DNA of 64,000 bases from Candidatus Saccharibacteria bacterium UBA5148 (lineage in GTDB: Bacteria; Patescibacteriota; Saccharimonadia; Saccharimonadales; UBA4665): assembly GCA_002413835.1 (NCBI GenBank), contig DHXU01000006.1, positions 73,259-137,258 on the forward strand, given 5' to 3'. The position numbers were made by a program, and so were the translations under genes. Below are positions 42,782-51,928 of this stretch, in pieces (the first letter of the stretch is position 1; the number at the start of each line of letters is the position of its first letter). The notes beneath the pieces were generated by a model, which worked only from the letters and a program-made list of their open reading frames with translations, did not search any database and was not told where the DNA came from.

Positions 42782-43519
42782 ATGTGTAGTTTACGACGAT
42801 TTCTGGCGGCATGTCTCCTGTGTGTACTCACGGCGTTATCTAATACGCCGACAGTTATTGCTGCCCAGGCCAATTCAACGAATTACGGCGTCAATGAGGT
42901 GTTTTTCGGCAGCGGTGGCGAACTGCATGCTTGTTCGACGACCTACTGTGCCAAGCAGTCTGCCGGTGAGCTGACAGTGGGCAACACGAAGAGTACGAAT
43001 TACCAGGCGCAGGGCGGACAGAATACCGAGCGGGAACCATACCTTAACGTCAGTGTTGCGTCAGGTGTTGTAAACCTGGGAATACTGGACGCGGCATCGA
43101 CGGCGAGCGGCAGTACGACATTTAACGTCAAGACGTACCTGGCGTCCGGATACACTGTGTACGTCGATGGTTCCTCACCCAAGAACAAAGGTGGTCACAT
43201 CTTGACTCCGATGTCGACGGCGACGACGTCACAGATAGGTATTGAACAGTTCGGCGTGAACCTCCGGCAGAACACCGTGCCAGCAGTCGGCTCCGACGTG
43301 ACACAGGTGCCAAGTGGAACGTTCAGCTTTGGTGGTCCATTGACTGGGTATAATACCGTCAATAACTTCAAATATGTTGCAGGTGATGCAGTAGCTGGCT
43401 CGGCCAGTAGTAGCGGTGAGACAGACTATACACTGGCGATGATTGCGAACATTGCGACGATTACCCAAGGCGGAGTCTATGGCGGCCGGTTGGTACTGAA
43501 TGTCATCCCAACATTTTAG
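42782..43519 (+). CDS. Exported WxL-like surface protein
   Basis: The 245-residue protein has a signal peptide (about 6-27), a mature beta-rich domain that opens with NYGVNEVFFGSGGEL and contains one Cys pair (CSTTYC), and the terminus GGVYGGRLVLNVIPTF, the aromatic-ended form of the shared C-terminal motif. AGAAGG lies 4 nt before the ATG. It is the first gene of the second surface cluster and probably uses the DUF916 gene at 45078 as partner, which is inference. Confidence 0.65.
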   Translation: MCSLRRFLAACLLCVLTALSNTPTVIAAQANSTNYGVNEVFFGSGGELHACSTTYCAKQSAGELTVGNTKSTNYQAQGGQNTEREPYLNVSVASGVVNLGILDAASTASGSTTFNVKTYLASGYTVYVDGSSPKNKGGHILTPMSTATTSQIGIEQFGVNLRQNTVPAVGSDVTQVPSGTFSFGGPLTGYNTVNNFKYVAGDAVAGSASSSGETDYTLAMIANIATITQGGVYGGRLVLNVIPTF

Positions 43520-43569
43520 AGCTACTTTAGAACCATTTTAGGGTTGTGGATAACCTGCATATTGTGGCC

Positions 43570-43598
43570 TTGCATCAGTGTAATGCTTATGGTAAACT
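43570..43598 (+). promoter_or_regulatory. Promoter of a WxL-like surface gene
   Basis: TTGCAT (43570-43575) and TAAACT (43593-43598) are spaced by 17 nt, with TTATGGTA (43587-43594) spanning the extended -10. The AGGAG ribosome site before the ATG at 43641 is strong. Confidence 0.55.
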
Positions 43599-43640
43599 AC
43601 CGCAGTAACAGATAAAACAAAAAATCAAACAGGAGAAAGT

Positions 43641-44918
43641 ATGAATACTATTAAACGCCTCGTCAGCCGCAGTGGAAGCCTGTTTGCTGCGCTGGCCTTT
43701 ACGGTCGCGGTAGTCGCCCCAACTGTCATATCCAGCACAGCGTTTGCTTCAGGACAGTTCTCCCCGCGCAAGTTAACCATGAGTAGCCAGACGTTAGGTA
43801 CCATATCAACTGATGCCAACGGTACGGCTGTTGCCGCCGGCCAAGGTGGTAACGGTGTCAAAGTCAATAACACCTTCAACTTCACACTTGGGACATCCGG
43901 TGCGACGATCGGTTCGCTTGCGCTGCAATACTGTACGACACCATTGTTCGGCACGACCTGTACAGCTCCGACCGGTCTGAACACGGCGACGATCGCGACC
44001 GTTGCGTCACAGAGTGGTTTTGCGGCTACGGCGCCGGCACTTGATACGTCAACTGTTGCGAACACTGGTGGTATCTTTACCACTACGCCATGTTCCGGGT
44101 CATCGCCATACCGTTCCAATTGTATTCTTATGAAACGTGGTACACCTACGCTTGATACTGGTACTCCAGCCATTACTTTGTCATTCGGACAGGGCGGTAG
44201 TACAGACTGGATCACCAACCCAACGGTTGTCGGTACTTTCTACGTCCGCATCACGACCTTCTCAGACATCGCCTACACGACTGTTGTCGACCAGGCGGCT
44301 GTCGCAGGATCGGTCAACACAGCAATCGACATCACCGCTAAGGTCCAGGAAAAGTTAAACTTCAGCGTCGCAGCTGCGACAGTTGCTCCTGGAGCTACCT
44401 GCACAGCTTTGACGGGTACCGGCGCCATCACGCTGGGTTCTGCCGGCGTTTTGGATAACACCACAGCTTACGATAACCATTCATACTTCCGAATTAGCAC
44501 CAATGCTGCCAATGGAACGAGTATCTTGTACTCTGGTGACACTCTTAAGTCGGCAGGCGGCACAAACTCGATTACTGCAGCCGGCGGTACCAAGACGCTG
44601 AGCGCCCCAGGTACCTCACAGTTCGGCCTTGGCCTCGACTCTAGTGACACGCTGGCGGGAAATGGTTACCTGTTCAACAACCTGACAGCAGCAGCTCAGT
44701 ACAATAGTGCGCAGGGTAACATTAACCCAACGATTGCAGCTATGATTGCCCTCGATACTGCGAGCATGAGTACACCTGTCCAAATTGCCAGCGCAGCAAG
44801 TGGTACGACGGTTTCTTGTGACACTGGGTCGGTACGATACGTGGCTAACATCAGCACGACGACCAAACCTGGTATTTACCAGACGACCATCAACTACATA
44901 GCTGTCCCTACATTCTAA
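43641..44918 (+). CDS. Exported WxL-like surface protein
   Basis: The 425-residue protein has a signal peptide (about 12-37, ending AFAS), a mature Thr/Ala/Ser-rich beta region with Cys pairs (YCTTPLFGTTC), the shared strand NTAIDITAKVQEKLNFSV, and a C-terminal WxL-like module ending PGIYQTTINYIAVPTF. The TAKVQE...LTF/LNF block is also present in the 46342 and 49676 products. AGGAGAAA precedes the ATG, and a strong terminator follows. It is transcribed alone from the promoter at 43570. Confidence 0.7.
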   Translation: MNTIKRLVSRSGSLFAALAFTVAVVAPTVISSTAFASGQFSPRKLTMSSQTLGTISTDANGTAVAAGQGGNGVKVNNTFNFTLGTSGATIGSLALQYCTTPLFGTTCTAPTGLNTATIATVASQSGFAATAPALDTSTVANTGGIFTTTPCSGSSPYRSNCILMKRGTPTLDTGTPAITLSFGQGGSTDWITNPTVVGTFYVRITTFSDIAYTTVVDQAAVAGSVNTAIDITAKVQEKLNFSVAAATVAPGATCTALTGTGAITLGSAGVLDNTTAYDNHSYFRISTNAANGTSILYSGDTLKSAGGTNSITAAGGTKTLSAPGTSQFGLGLDSSDTLAGNGYLFNNLTAAAQYNSAQGNINPTIAAMIALDTASMSTPVQIASAASGTTVSCDTGSVRYVANISTTTKPGIYQTTINYIAVPTF

Positions 44919-44936
44919 ACAGATTGCAGATTTGCA

Positions 44937-44975
44937 AAAAGAACAACACCCTCATTGCAGGGTGTTGTTCTTTTA
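44937..44975 (+). terminator. Rho-independent terminator, possibly bidirectional
   Basis: AAAGAACAACACCCT and AGGGTGTTGTTCTTT form a long stem (arms about 44937-44952 and 44959-44974) with a 6-nt loop. T- and A-runs flank both sides. Confidence 0.88.
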
Positions 44976-45028
44976 TATAATACGGAGCAATCTATAAAAT
45001 GCTTGTTCTAATATCAGCCGGCACTTGC

Positions 45029-45034
45029 TACAAT
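45029..45034 (+). promoter_or_regulatory. Extended -10 box of the 45078 DUF916 gene
   Basis: TTGCTACAAT gives an extended -10 (TG-C-TACAAT). The nearest -35-like TTGTTC (45003-45008) is 20 nt away, longer than usual. Confidence 0.4.
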
Positions 45035-45077
45035 AGTCGGGACAAGGGTTGTGTGGCTCGTAATAAAAGAGGAAAAT

Positions 45078-46142
45078 ATGCAGACTATAAGACATCGCTT
45101 AGCATCAATTGTAACAGTAATAGTAATGATGGGGGTCGCATTCGTTGTACCATACAGCCATGTATTGGCAGCTTCTAACAGCTTGGGGGTCAATCCGCGG
45201 CGCGATTACACAATAAAGGCTGGCGAGAAGGTCAGTGACACGATATATGTCACAAATCTTAGCAAGACAGACGGCTTGACCATAGATATCCAGTTGGTCG
45301 ATTTCGGCGCCAAGGACGAAACTGGCTCGCCGAAGCTGCTGCTAGGTCAGAAGGAACCGACTCGCTGGTCGCTGAAGTCGTATCTGACGGTTGTCAAAAA
45401 TGTTAAAATCGCTGCTGGCCAGTCAACGCAAATACCGTTCACGATTGCCATTCCAGCCAATGTCGGAGCCGGCAGCTACTACGGTGCCATCAAGTATTCG
45501 ACAGGTGGGGACGGTGGCACGAGCAGCAACGTCAGTCTAACCAGCTCCAGCGCTACACTAGTATTCGTACGCGTGCCCGGTGAAGCCAACGATGCCCTGC
45601 TGCTGAAAGAGTTCGGCGCCTTTACGCCAAACATGGCCGGGGATACTGGCGATTTTGGATCATTCTACGGCGGTTCTGCTCCGAAATACCTGTCATATCG
45701 CCTGACAAACACTGGTAATGTTGCTGAGCAGCCGAATGGCAGTGTCGTCCTGAAAGATATGTTTGGCAAGCAGACTAAGCTGTTTGAGAAGGCCAACCCG
45801 AATAACAATATCGTCTTGATAGACCAGACCCGGCGCTTCGACCTCTGCCTGAATGGAGAAAAGACGACACAGAAGGACAAAGAAACCGGCCGCGACGTCG
45901 ATGTTTCGAAATGTAAGGACTCCAGGCTGAAACCAGGCCGATACACAGCCCAGATAGATATCGTCTATGGAGATAACGGTAGCGCCCAGCACGAGCTGCG
46001 CAAAGTTGCCAGTTTCTGGTACTTGCCGCTGTGGTTCATCATAGCCATTGCCGTTGTACTGCTGCTGATTGCCGGGATTGTCTGGCTACTCGTCCACACG
46101 ATCCGAGGCAAGAAAAAGTACCGCAGCGCAGTCCGGCGGTAG
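45078..46142 (+). CDS. Membrane-anchored DUF916-like surface protein
   Basis: The 354-residue protein starts at ATG 45078, 5 nt after AGAGG; an upstream GTG is not supported. A signal peptide (about 7-31, ending VLAAS) is followed by two Ig-like domains with the family turn GAGSYYGAIKY and the second-domain motif LTNTGNVAEQPNGSVVLKDM. A C-terminal membrane helix (about 318-342) precedes a basic tail. It has an unusual Lys/Asp/Glu insertion in the second domain (LNGEKTTQKDKETGRDVD) with two Cys. It probably anchors the neighbouring WxL-like proteins. Confidence 0.75.
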   Translation: MQTIRHRLASIVTVIVMMGVAFVVPYSHVLAASNSLGVNPRRDYTIKAGEKVSDTIYVTNLSKTDGLTIDIQLVDFGAKDETGSPKLLLGQKEPTRWSLKSYLTVVKNVKIAAGQSTQIPFTIAIPANVGAGSYYGAIKYSTGGDGGTSSNVSLTSSSATLVFVRVPGEANDALLLKEFGAFTPNMAGDTGDFGSFYGGSAPKYLSYRLTNTGNVAEQPNGSVVLKDMFGKQTKLFEKANPNNNIVLIDQTRRFDLCLNGEKTTQKDKETGRDVDVSKCKDSRLKPGRYTAQIDIVYGDNGSAQHELRKVASFWYLPLWFIIAIAVVLLLIAGIVWLLVHTIRGKKKYRSAVRR

Positions 46143-46244
46143 TATTGTCAGCGTCCAAGTCAGTAGTGTATGCTTACCGGAACAGTGGACTATGGGTACC
46201 TGTGGATAAAGTCAGAATAATCTAATGTTTCTGCAAAAAAAGTC

Positions 46245-46274
46245 TTGTGCAGGATAAAGTGCTTATGGTACACT
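46245..46274 (+). promoter_or_regulatory. Promoter of the 46342 surface operon
   Basis: TTGTGC (46245-46250) and TACACT (46269-46274) are spaced by 18 nt, with TTATGGTA (46263-46270) at the extended -10. The 15-mer around the box differs by one base from that of the 43.6-kb promoter. Confidence 0.5.
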
Positions 46275-46341
46275 TCGGATGTAACTAAAAAAACCAAAAC
46301 TTTAACATAAATAATAAAGACAGAAACGACGAGGAGAAAGC

Positions 46342-47451
46342 ATGACTTTCAAAACTAGAGTAAAGCGTACCGGTTGCTTGCTGGTAGTGGCTGCCTTTGC
46401 TTTGGCGATAGTCTCGACGGTGCGACCAGCACCAGCCGCTGCCTATGGCCTACTGAGTAGCCGCTCCATTCAAATGAGCAGTTCAGCCAATGGTGCTACC
46501 AACACAGCGTATAAGGTCGGATTTACGACTGTAACTAACAACCAGAACGTCGGTTCAGTCGTTGTGGAGTTCTGTTCAAACACTCCTATCCTTGGAGATG
46601 CCTGTACGGCTCCAACCGGGTTCAACACTAATGAGGCCACTCTGGCTATGAACAACCTGACGGGTGTTGTCACGGGATTATCTATTGATACGACAAACAG
46701 TACAGCTAATACAGTTGTCCTGACCCGTACAGTTGGCACGGTTACCAACGGTGCAACATCATTTGAACTCGGTGATGGTACGAGCAATGGTATCACCAAT
46801 CCAACTAACACCAATACGACCTTTTTTGCTCGCATCATGACCTTCACAACGACTGATGGTTCGGGCAGTGAAACAGTTGATTCGCTCGATGCCGGCGGCG
46901 TCGCGCTCAGTACAGCCAACGTCCTGAACGTCACTGCCAAGGTCCAGGAAACATTGACCTTCTGCGTCTACACCATGGCAAACTGTGCCGCCGGTGGCAC
47001 AGCCGTGGCTCTTGGTGACAGTAACGGCGTGCTGTCGTCAACTAGCACAACATACACCAATACTGCTAAATATGATTTGGCCAGCAATGCCCTTGGTGGC
47101 GTCGCCGTCAAGCTGAAGGGTGATACTCTGAAGTCTGGTTCATTCTCAATTACTCCCTCAGGTTCAACCTGTACTGTAGACACCGCGGCAACTGCGACCG
47201 AACAATTCGGCGTTCGCGTATCGACCGCCGGTGCTGGCCAGACCGCCGATCCAATCTACGCCTGTGGTGTCAATAACCATAGCTTCGATGTCGCTAATAC
47301 CAACACTATTTACGGAGAAAATATTTCAACCACAGCCGGTGCGACCGATGCTTCAACAAGCACACTCGAACTGGCCGCCAAATCAGCCGGTACGACAGAG
47401 GCTGGTACCTACACCACCACATTAACTCTGATTGCTACTGCAACATACTAA
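46342..47451 (+). CDS. Exported WxL-like surface protein
   Basis: The 369-residue protein has a signal peptide (about 10-34), the mature start AYGLLSSRSIQMSSSANGAT, one conserved Cys pair (FCSNTPILGDAC), NVTAKVQETLTFCVYT, and the terminus TTEAGTYTTTLTLIATATY. It is a close paralogue of the 49676 product, sharing the LAAKSAGTTEAG end and the start of the mature chain. AGGAGAAA precedes the ATG. It is the first gene of a run with only 17, 93, 5 and 84 nt between genes, ending in the PKD-domain gene. Confidence 0.7.
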   Translation: MTFKTRVKRTGCLLVVAAFALAIVSTVRPAPAAAYGLLSSRSIQMSSSANGATNTAYKVGFTTVTNNQNVGSVVVEFCSNTPILGDACTAPTGFNTNEATLAMNNLTGVVTGLSIDTTNSTANTVVLTRTVGTVTNGATSFELGDGTSNGITNPTNTNTTFFARIMTFTTTDGSGSETVDSLDAGGVALSTANVLNVTAKVQETLTFCVYTMANCAAGGTAVALGDSNGVLSSTSTTYTNTAKYDLASNALGGVAVKLKGDTLKSGSFSITPSGSTCTVDTAATATEQFGVRVSTAGAGQTADPIYACGVNNHSFDVANTNTIYGENISTTAGATDASTSTLELAAKSAGTTEAGTYTTTLTLIATATY

Positions 47452-47468
47452 ACCCTAGGAGACGCGGG

Positions 47469-48557
47469 ATGCGGCGCAAACTGCGACAACTTAATCTGCG
47501 CATACCTGGGCTCAGTCGGCCCAGATTTCTGACACTTACTCTGGTGCTACTGCTGGCTGCAGTTGTACCGTTTGTAGTTTTCGGTACATCCAGCGCAGCC
47601 ATGTTGTCATTCCGGCATCTGCAACTGTCTGACGGTACCATTAGCCATGCTGGTGTAAAGTATTCCTTCAGCTTCAATACTAATACCAGTGGTCCAATCG
47701 GTTCAGTATCGTTCGAGGTGTGTTCTAACTACCAGTATGAAAACGGTGATCCGTGTACTATCCCGAACGGCTTTGATGCATCGAATGCAACGCTGACCGG
47801 GCAGACGGGCATTACTGATTTTAATCTCCAGACACCTCCAACTAACTCCAGGCTGCTCGTACGGCGGCCGATTGCGACAGCCGTAGTACCACAGCAATTG
47901 ACGGTCGAATTCTCTAACCTTAAGAATCCATCCGACATCGGTAGCTACTATGTTCGCATCCAGACATATGCCTCGACGGATGGTAATGGGCCGGAAGTTG
48001 ACTACGGCGTCGTCGTCTTCGCTACTAATGATGGTATTTCTATCAGTACCGAAGTACCACCATATCTGCAGTTTTGCACTGGAATTACGATTGATGGTTT
48101 CAACTGTGGCACGGCTCAGGGTAGTTTTATCAGTTTTGGCGAGTTGTCCAGCCGGGCACCGCGGGTCGCTACCTCCCAAATGCTGGCGAGTACCAATGCT
48201 ATCTATGGGTATAGTATCACTTTGGCTGGCAGCACTATGACCGCCGGTACGAACGTCATTCCAGCTATGAGTGGCGGTATTTCCCGTCCTGGCAGCAACC
48301 AGTTCGGCCTGAACGCCCGGGCAAACAATACGCCTGAGGTTGGCAGCGATGCGGATGGTCCGGGTTTTACGAGCCCAAGTAACGGCTATCAAACACCAAA
48401 TCAGTTTAAGTTTGTGAACGGCGATATTATTGCCAGCAGTGCTACGACCGATGATTTTCGTAAGCTCACCATGAGTTATGTTGTCAATGTCGGTAGTAAT
48501 CAACCGCCGGGCCGCTACGTGGCGACTATCTCGTATATCTGCCTGGCTAACTTTTAG
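47469..48557 (+). CDS. Exported WxL-like surface protein
   Basis: The 362-residue protein has a long N-terminal signal segment (about 20-43). The mature chain has the same outline as the neighbouring genes (MLSFRHLQLSDGTISHAG; Cys pair VCSNYQYENGDPC) and ends PPGRYVATISYICLANF. It starts 17 nt after the previous stop with a GGAGACGCGGG stretch upstream. The single Cys near the C-terminus is unusual for the set. It is followed by a DUF916 gene. Confidence 0.65.
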   Translation: MRRKLRQLNLRIPGLSRPRFLTLTLVLLLAAVVPFVVFGTSSAAMLSFRHLQLSDGTISHAGVKYSFSFNTNTSGPIGSVSFEVCSNYQYENGDPCTIPNGFDASNATLTGQTGITDFNLQTPPTNSRLLVRRPIATAVVPQQLTVEFSNLKNPSDIGSYYVRIQTYASTDGNGPEVDYGVVVFATNDGISISTEVPPYLQFCTGITIDGFNCGTAQGSFISFGELSSRAPRVATSQMLASTNAIYGYSITLAGSTMTAGTNVIPAMSGGISRPGSNQFGLNARANNTPEVGSDADGPGFTSPSNGYQTPNQFKFVNGDIIASSATTDDFRKLTMSYVVNVGSNQPPGRYVATISYICLANF

Positions 48558-48650
48558 TCCTTGAATAAGCTTTAGGGTTTTGGTAAGATATTCTCTAGTA
48601 GACTAATACGTGAGGCCCACCCGGGTCAGACGAGGCCTAGTGAGAAAAAA

Positions 48651-49670
48651 ATGAGTCGTGTCCAAAAAATGTTGGCTATATTTGTAGTCGAGTTTGTCGT
48701 TGTAATAAGTGTGTTTATCGGTGTCAGTGGTACTACTTTTGCTGCCGCGCCAGTCCCGGCCGCACCCAAAGGTACCGGAAACGGGCTGAAGATTGCACCA
48801 GTCCGGACTGACATCAGTATCGATAAAGGTACCAGTCGGACAATCAGCCTGTTTGTTGAAGACATCACAGCTTTTCCTGTGACAGTGCATGGCATTATCA
48901 ATGATTTTGTCGCCAGTGATGATGAATCCGGAGAACCGCGGATTATTCTTGATGACACTCAGCGTGCCCCCGGTAATAGCTTCAAATCACTGATCAGTAC
49001 CGTGCCGACAATAACGCTGAACCCTAATGAGCGCCGTGAAGTCAAAGTAACTCTCAGTGTACCTCCGAATGCAGCCAGCGGCGGCTATTACGGCGCAATC
49101 CGCTTTTCTCCTGGCAATGGTGAGAATGACAAGAACGTTGCCTTGACGGCGAGCGTCGGTTCAATCTTTCTGGTGCGGGTCCCAGGCAATATAACTGAGA
49201 AGTTAAGCGTTGACAGCTTTGGTGTGTCGCACAACAAAAAATCCGGTTCGCTATTTAGCTCGGGACCGATTACCGTCGAGACCCGCTTTCGTAACTTCGG
49301 CAATATCCACGTCCAACCCTTTGGTAAGATCTATATCAAAAACTTCTCTGGTAAGATAATCGAAACCATCGAGATTAATAATGCTCAGCCACGGGGTAGC
49401 GTCCTGCCGGCCAGCGTCCGCAAATTTGATACGCCTGTACAGCATAAGAAATTCTTTGGTAAGTATACGGCCGAAGGTAGTTTCGGCTATGGTAGCAACG
49501 GTGAATTATTATTGGCCAAAAAGACTTTCTACATCATTCCTTACAAGCTCATCGGAGTGATCGCGGCAATCGTCCTGTTCATGATAGTGGTCATGCCACG
49601 ACTGATCAAAGCATACAACTCCAACATTATCCGAAAAGCCAGCAAACCAAAACAGAATAAACGAAAATAG
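48651..49670 (+). CDS. Membrane-anchored DUF916-like surface protein
   Basis: The 339-residue protein has a signal peptide (about 8-31), two Ig-like domains with SGGYYGAIRF at the DUF916 turn and FGNIHVQPFGKIYIKNFSGK in the second domain, and a C-terminal membrane helix (about 299-317) with a very basic tail (KASKPKQNKRK). It lies between WxL-like genes in the longest part of the second surface cluster. An ATG six codons in is an alternative start; the first has a weak GAG upstream. Confidence 0.75.
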   Translation: MSRVQKMLAIFVVEFVVVISVFIGVSGTTFAAAPVPAAPKGTGNGLKIAPVRTDISIDKGTSRTISLFVEDITAFPVTVHGIINDFVASDDESGEPRIILDDTQRAPGNSFKSLISTVPTITLNPNERREVKVTLSVPPNAASGGYYGAIRFSPGNGENDKNVALTASVGSIFLVRVPGNITEKLSVDSFGVSHNKKSGSLFSSGPITVETRFRNFGNIHVQPFGKIYIKNFSGKIIETIEINNAQPRGSVLPASVRKFDTPVQHKKFFGKYTAEGSFGYGSNGELLLAKKTFYIIPYKLIGVIAAIVLFMIVVMPRLIKAYNSNIIRKASKPKQNKRK

Positions 49671-49675
49671 GTAGT

Positions 49676-50833
49676 ATGAAAAACGTGTTGTTCCAGGTGA
49701 TTCTCGGGCGCATAAGAAGGGCAGAGCTGGTGGTCCGTCTGCAACGGGTACAGTATAGCGCTGCAGCCGCCTTGCTGGTGTTCGCACTGCTATCTGTATT
49801 TCAACCGGCGACTGCCTCAGCCTACGGGGCGCTCAGCAGTCGGCAGGTGCTTATGAGTAGTACGGCTAATGCCGCGACAAATGTCTCGTACCAGGTAGGG
49901 TTTAACACAGTAACTAATGGTCAGACAATCGGTTCTGTGGTCGTGGAGTTTTGCGGTAATAGTCCGATCATCGGCGATAGCTGTAGTATTGCGTCTGGAT
50001 TCAATACTAATTACGCTTCAATATCACTCAGCAGTACTGGTAATATCACCGGACTGACTGTAGATACCGTTAACAGTACAACTAATCGGCTTGTATTGAA
50101 GCGGACTGCCGCAGCCGTGACCAACGGTCCGATTAGCCTGACGCTCGGCAATGGCACGACGAACGGATTGACTAACCCGGCCAATGACAACACGACCTTT
50201 TATGTGCGCATACTGACCTACGTCGTGACGGACGGTGATCCGCTGGGAAGTGAAACGGCTGACTCAACCGATGCCGGCGGCGTCGCACTGAGCACCGCTA
50301 ACCAGCTGAACGTCACCGCCAAAGTCCAGGAAACATTGACATTCTGTGTCTATACCGGGGTTGACTGCGCAACGGGTGGCACGGGAGTCACGCTTGGCGA
50401 TAGTAACGGCGTTCTATTCAACACGGCGACGACATACACTGGTAATGCTTACTACGATCTGGCGAGCAATGCCTTTGGAGGTGTCTCTGTAAAAATGCAG
50501 GGTGACACCTTGAAATCCGGAACCTTTACCATAACCCCGGATGGTAATGCATGTACGCCTGATGTGACGACGTCCAGCGTCGAACAGTTTGGCATCCGGA
50601 TCAGTGCGCCAGGCGCTGGCATGACAGCGACGGCACCGTATGACTGTGCCGCTGGAAATCACGGCTTTGATGCAGCCAATATAAGTACCTTGTATGGCCA
50701 GGAAATAGGAAAGACGACTGGGGCAACCGATGTGGCATCGACAACGATTGAACTGGCAGCCAAGTCGGCCGGTACGACCGAGGCCGGCGTCTACACCAGT
50801 ACGCTAACGCTGGTGGCGACGGCGACGTATTGA
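49676..50833 (+). CDS. Exported WxL-like surface protein, paralogue of 46342
   Basis: The 385-residue protein opens its mature chain AYGALSSRQVLMSSTANAAT, has the Cys pair FCGNSPIIGDSC and NVTAKVQETLTFCVYTGVDC, and ends TTEAGVYTSTLTLVATATY. The strong match to the 46342 product over its whole length shows a duplication within the cluster. A signal peptide covers about 26-45, preceded by a basic N-terminus longer than in its paralogue. It starts 5 nt after the DUF916 stop. Confidence 0.7.
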   Translation: MKNVLFQVILGRIRRAELVVRLQRVQYSAAAALLVFALLSVFQPATASAYGALSSRQVLMSSTANAATNVSYQVGFNTVTNGQTIGSVVVEFCGNSPIIGDSCSIASGFNTNYASISLSSTGNITGLTVDTVNSTTNRLVLKRTAAAVTNGPISLTLGNGTTNGLTNPANDNTTFYVRILTYVVTDGDPLGSETADSTDAGGVALSTANQLNVTAKVQETLTFCVYTGVDCATGGTGVTLGDSNGVLFNTATTYTGNAYYDLASNAFGGVSVKMQGDTLKSGTFTITPDGNACTPDVTTSSVEQFGIRISAPGAGMTATAPYDCAAGNHGFDAANISTLYGQEIGKTTGATDVASTTIELAAKSAGTTEAGVYTSTLTLVATATY

Positions 50834-50869
50834 TGGCTGCCTCTGTATGCGGACCAGCCCCGGTTGTAT

Positions 50870-50897
50870 TTGATCCTCATATCGGTTATGGTATAAA
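50870..50897 (+). promoter_or_regulatory. Promoter of the PKD/Ig-like gene
   Basis: TTGATC (50870-50875) and TATAAA (50892-50897) are spaced by 16 nt, with TTATGGTA (50886-50893) at the extended -10. This gives the last gene of the cluster its own start. Confidence 0.5.
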
Positions 50898-50917
50898 TGT
50901 AGCGAAGTAATCACAGT

Positions 50918-51850
50918 ATGAAACAAACAATCATGACAACCCGGCGGCTTCTGCGCATGACAGGCGCGGCTTTGCTGGTGGTATCATGTATCGCGCTCTT
51001 TACTTCAGTGCGGACCCAGGCGGCAGCACCGCCGCCACAGAATCCACAATCCGGCTCGGTCGGACTGGAGGGGACCATCTCTTCACCGCCGCCGACCCGT
51101 GGGGCGACGATTTCAAACCCGGTATCCGGCCGTAGCTTCACGACACTGCCAGTGACGGTCAACGGTACCTGTCCGCAGGGCGTCATGGTGAAATTATTCT
51201 CGAACAATATCTTTGTCGGCTCCGTAAAATGTGACAACGGCAGCTATAGCCTGCAGATCGACCTCTTCAGCGGTCAAAACGAACTGATTGCCCGGGTGTA
51301 CGATGATCTCGATCAGGCGGGACCTGACTCAAACACTGTGGTTGTCAACTTCACTGATGCCAGTATTGGTGCCTTCGATAGTCGGGTCAGCCTGACCAGT
51401 CCTTACGCCAAGAAGGGTGCAAACCCCGGCGATACCCTGAGCTGGCCGATCATCATCAGTGGTGGTTCCGGCCCGTATGCCCTGAGTGTCGATTGGGGTG
51501 ATGGCAAAGCCGTGACACTCAAAAGTATTCCGTTCAGCGGTACTGTCGACGTCGACCACGTCTACGATTCGGCAGGTATTTACCGCGTGGTTGTCAAAGT
51601 ATCCGATTCCAAGGGCTCGACGGCCTACCTGCAGTTGATCGGTGTCGGCAACGGGGCGGTCGGTGCGACCAGCACCAAGACCAAGGATAACGGCGCAGCC
51701 GCGACCACTGTGACGCAGACCAAATACTCTATCATCCCATCGCTGGTGGCTATCCCGCTCATCCTGTCATCCTTCTGGCTGGGCCGTAAATATGAGCTGC
51801 AGTCCCTGCGCAAACGTATCGAAGCCAGCAACTCCAGCCAGTACAGTTAA
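50918..51850 (+). CDS. Membrane-anchored Ig-like/PKD-domain surface protein
   Basis: The 310-residue protein has a signal peptide (about 12-36), a Pro-rich linker, an Ig-like module (GVMVKLFSNNIFVGSVKCDN) and a PKD-like domain (LSVDWGDGKA, HVYDSAGIYRVVVKVSD). A C-terminal membrane helix (about 274-292) and a short basic tail complete it. The architecture matches the 17592 protein at the end of the first surface cluster, so each of these clusters ends with such a gene. Its exact role is unknown. Confidence 0.65.
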   Translation: MKQTIMTTRRLLRMTGAALLVVSCIALFTSVRTQAAAPPPQNPQSGSVGLEGTISSPPPTRGATISNPVSGRSFTTLPVTVNGTCPQGVMVKLFSNNIFVGSVKCDNGSYSLQIDLFSGQNELIARVYDDLDQAGPDSNTVVVNFTDASIGAFDSRVSLTSPYAKKGANPGDTLSWPIIISGGSGPYALSVDWGDGKAVTLKSIPFSGTVDVDHVYDSAGIYRVVVKVSDSKGSTAYLQLIGVGNGAVGATSTKTKDNGAAATTVTQTKYSIIPSLVAIPLILSSFWLGRKYELQSLRKRIEASNSSQYS

Positions 51851-51928
51851 GACCGCTCATCTGGTCCTGGATGGTCTCGGATGGTGCCAGGCGGACTTTT
51901 CGTGAAACTTTGATAAAATATATAGATT

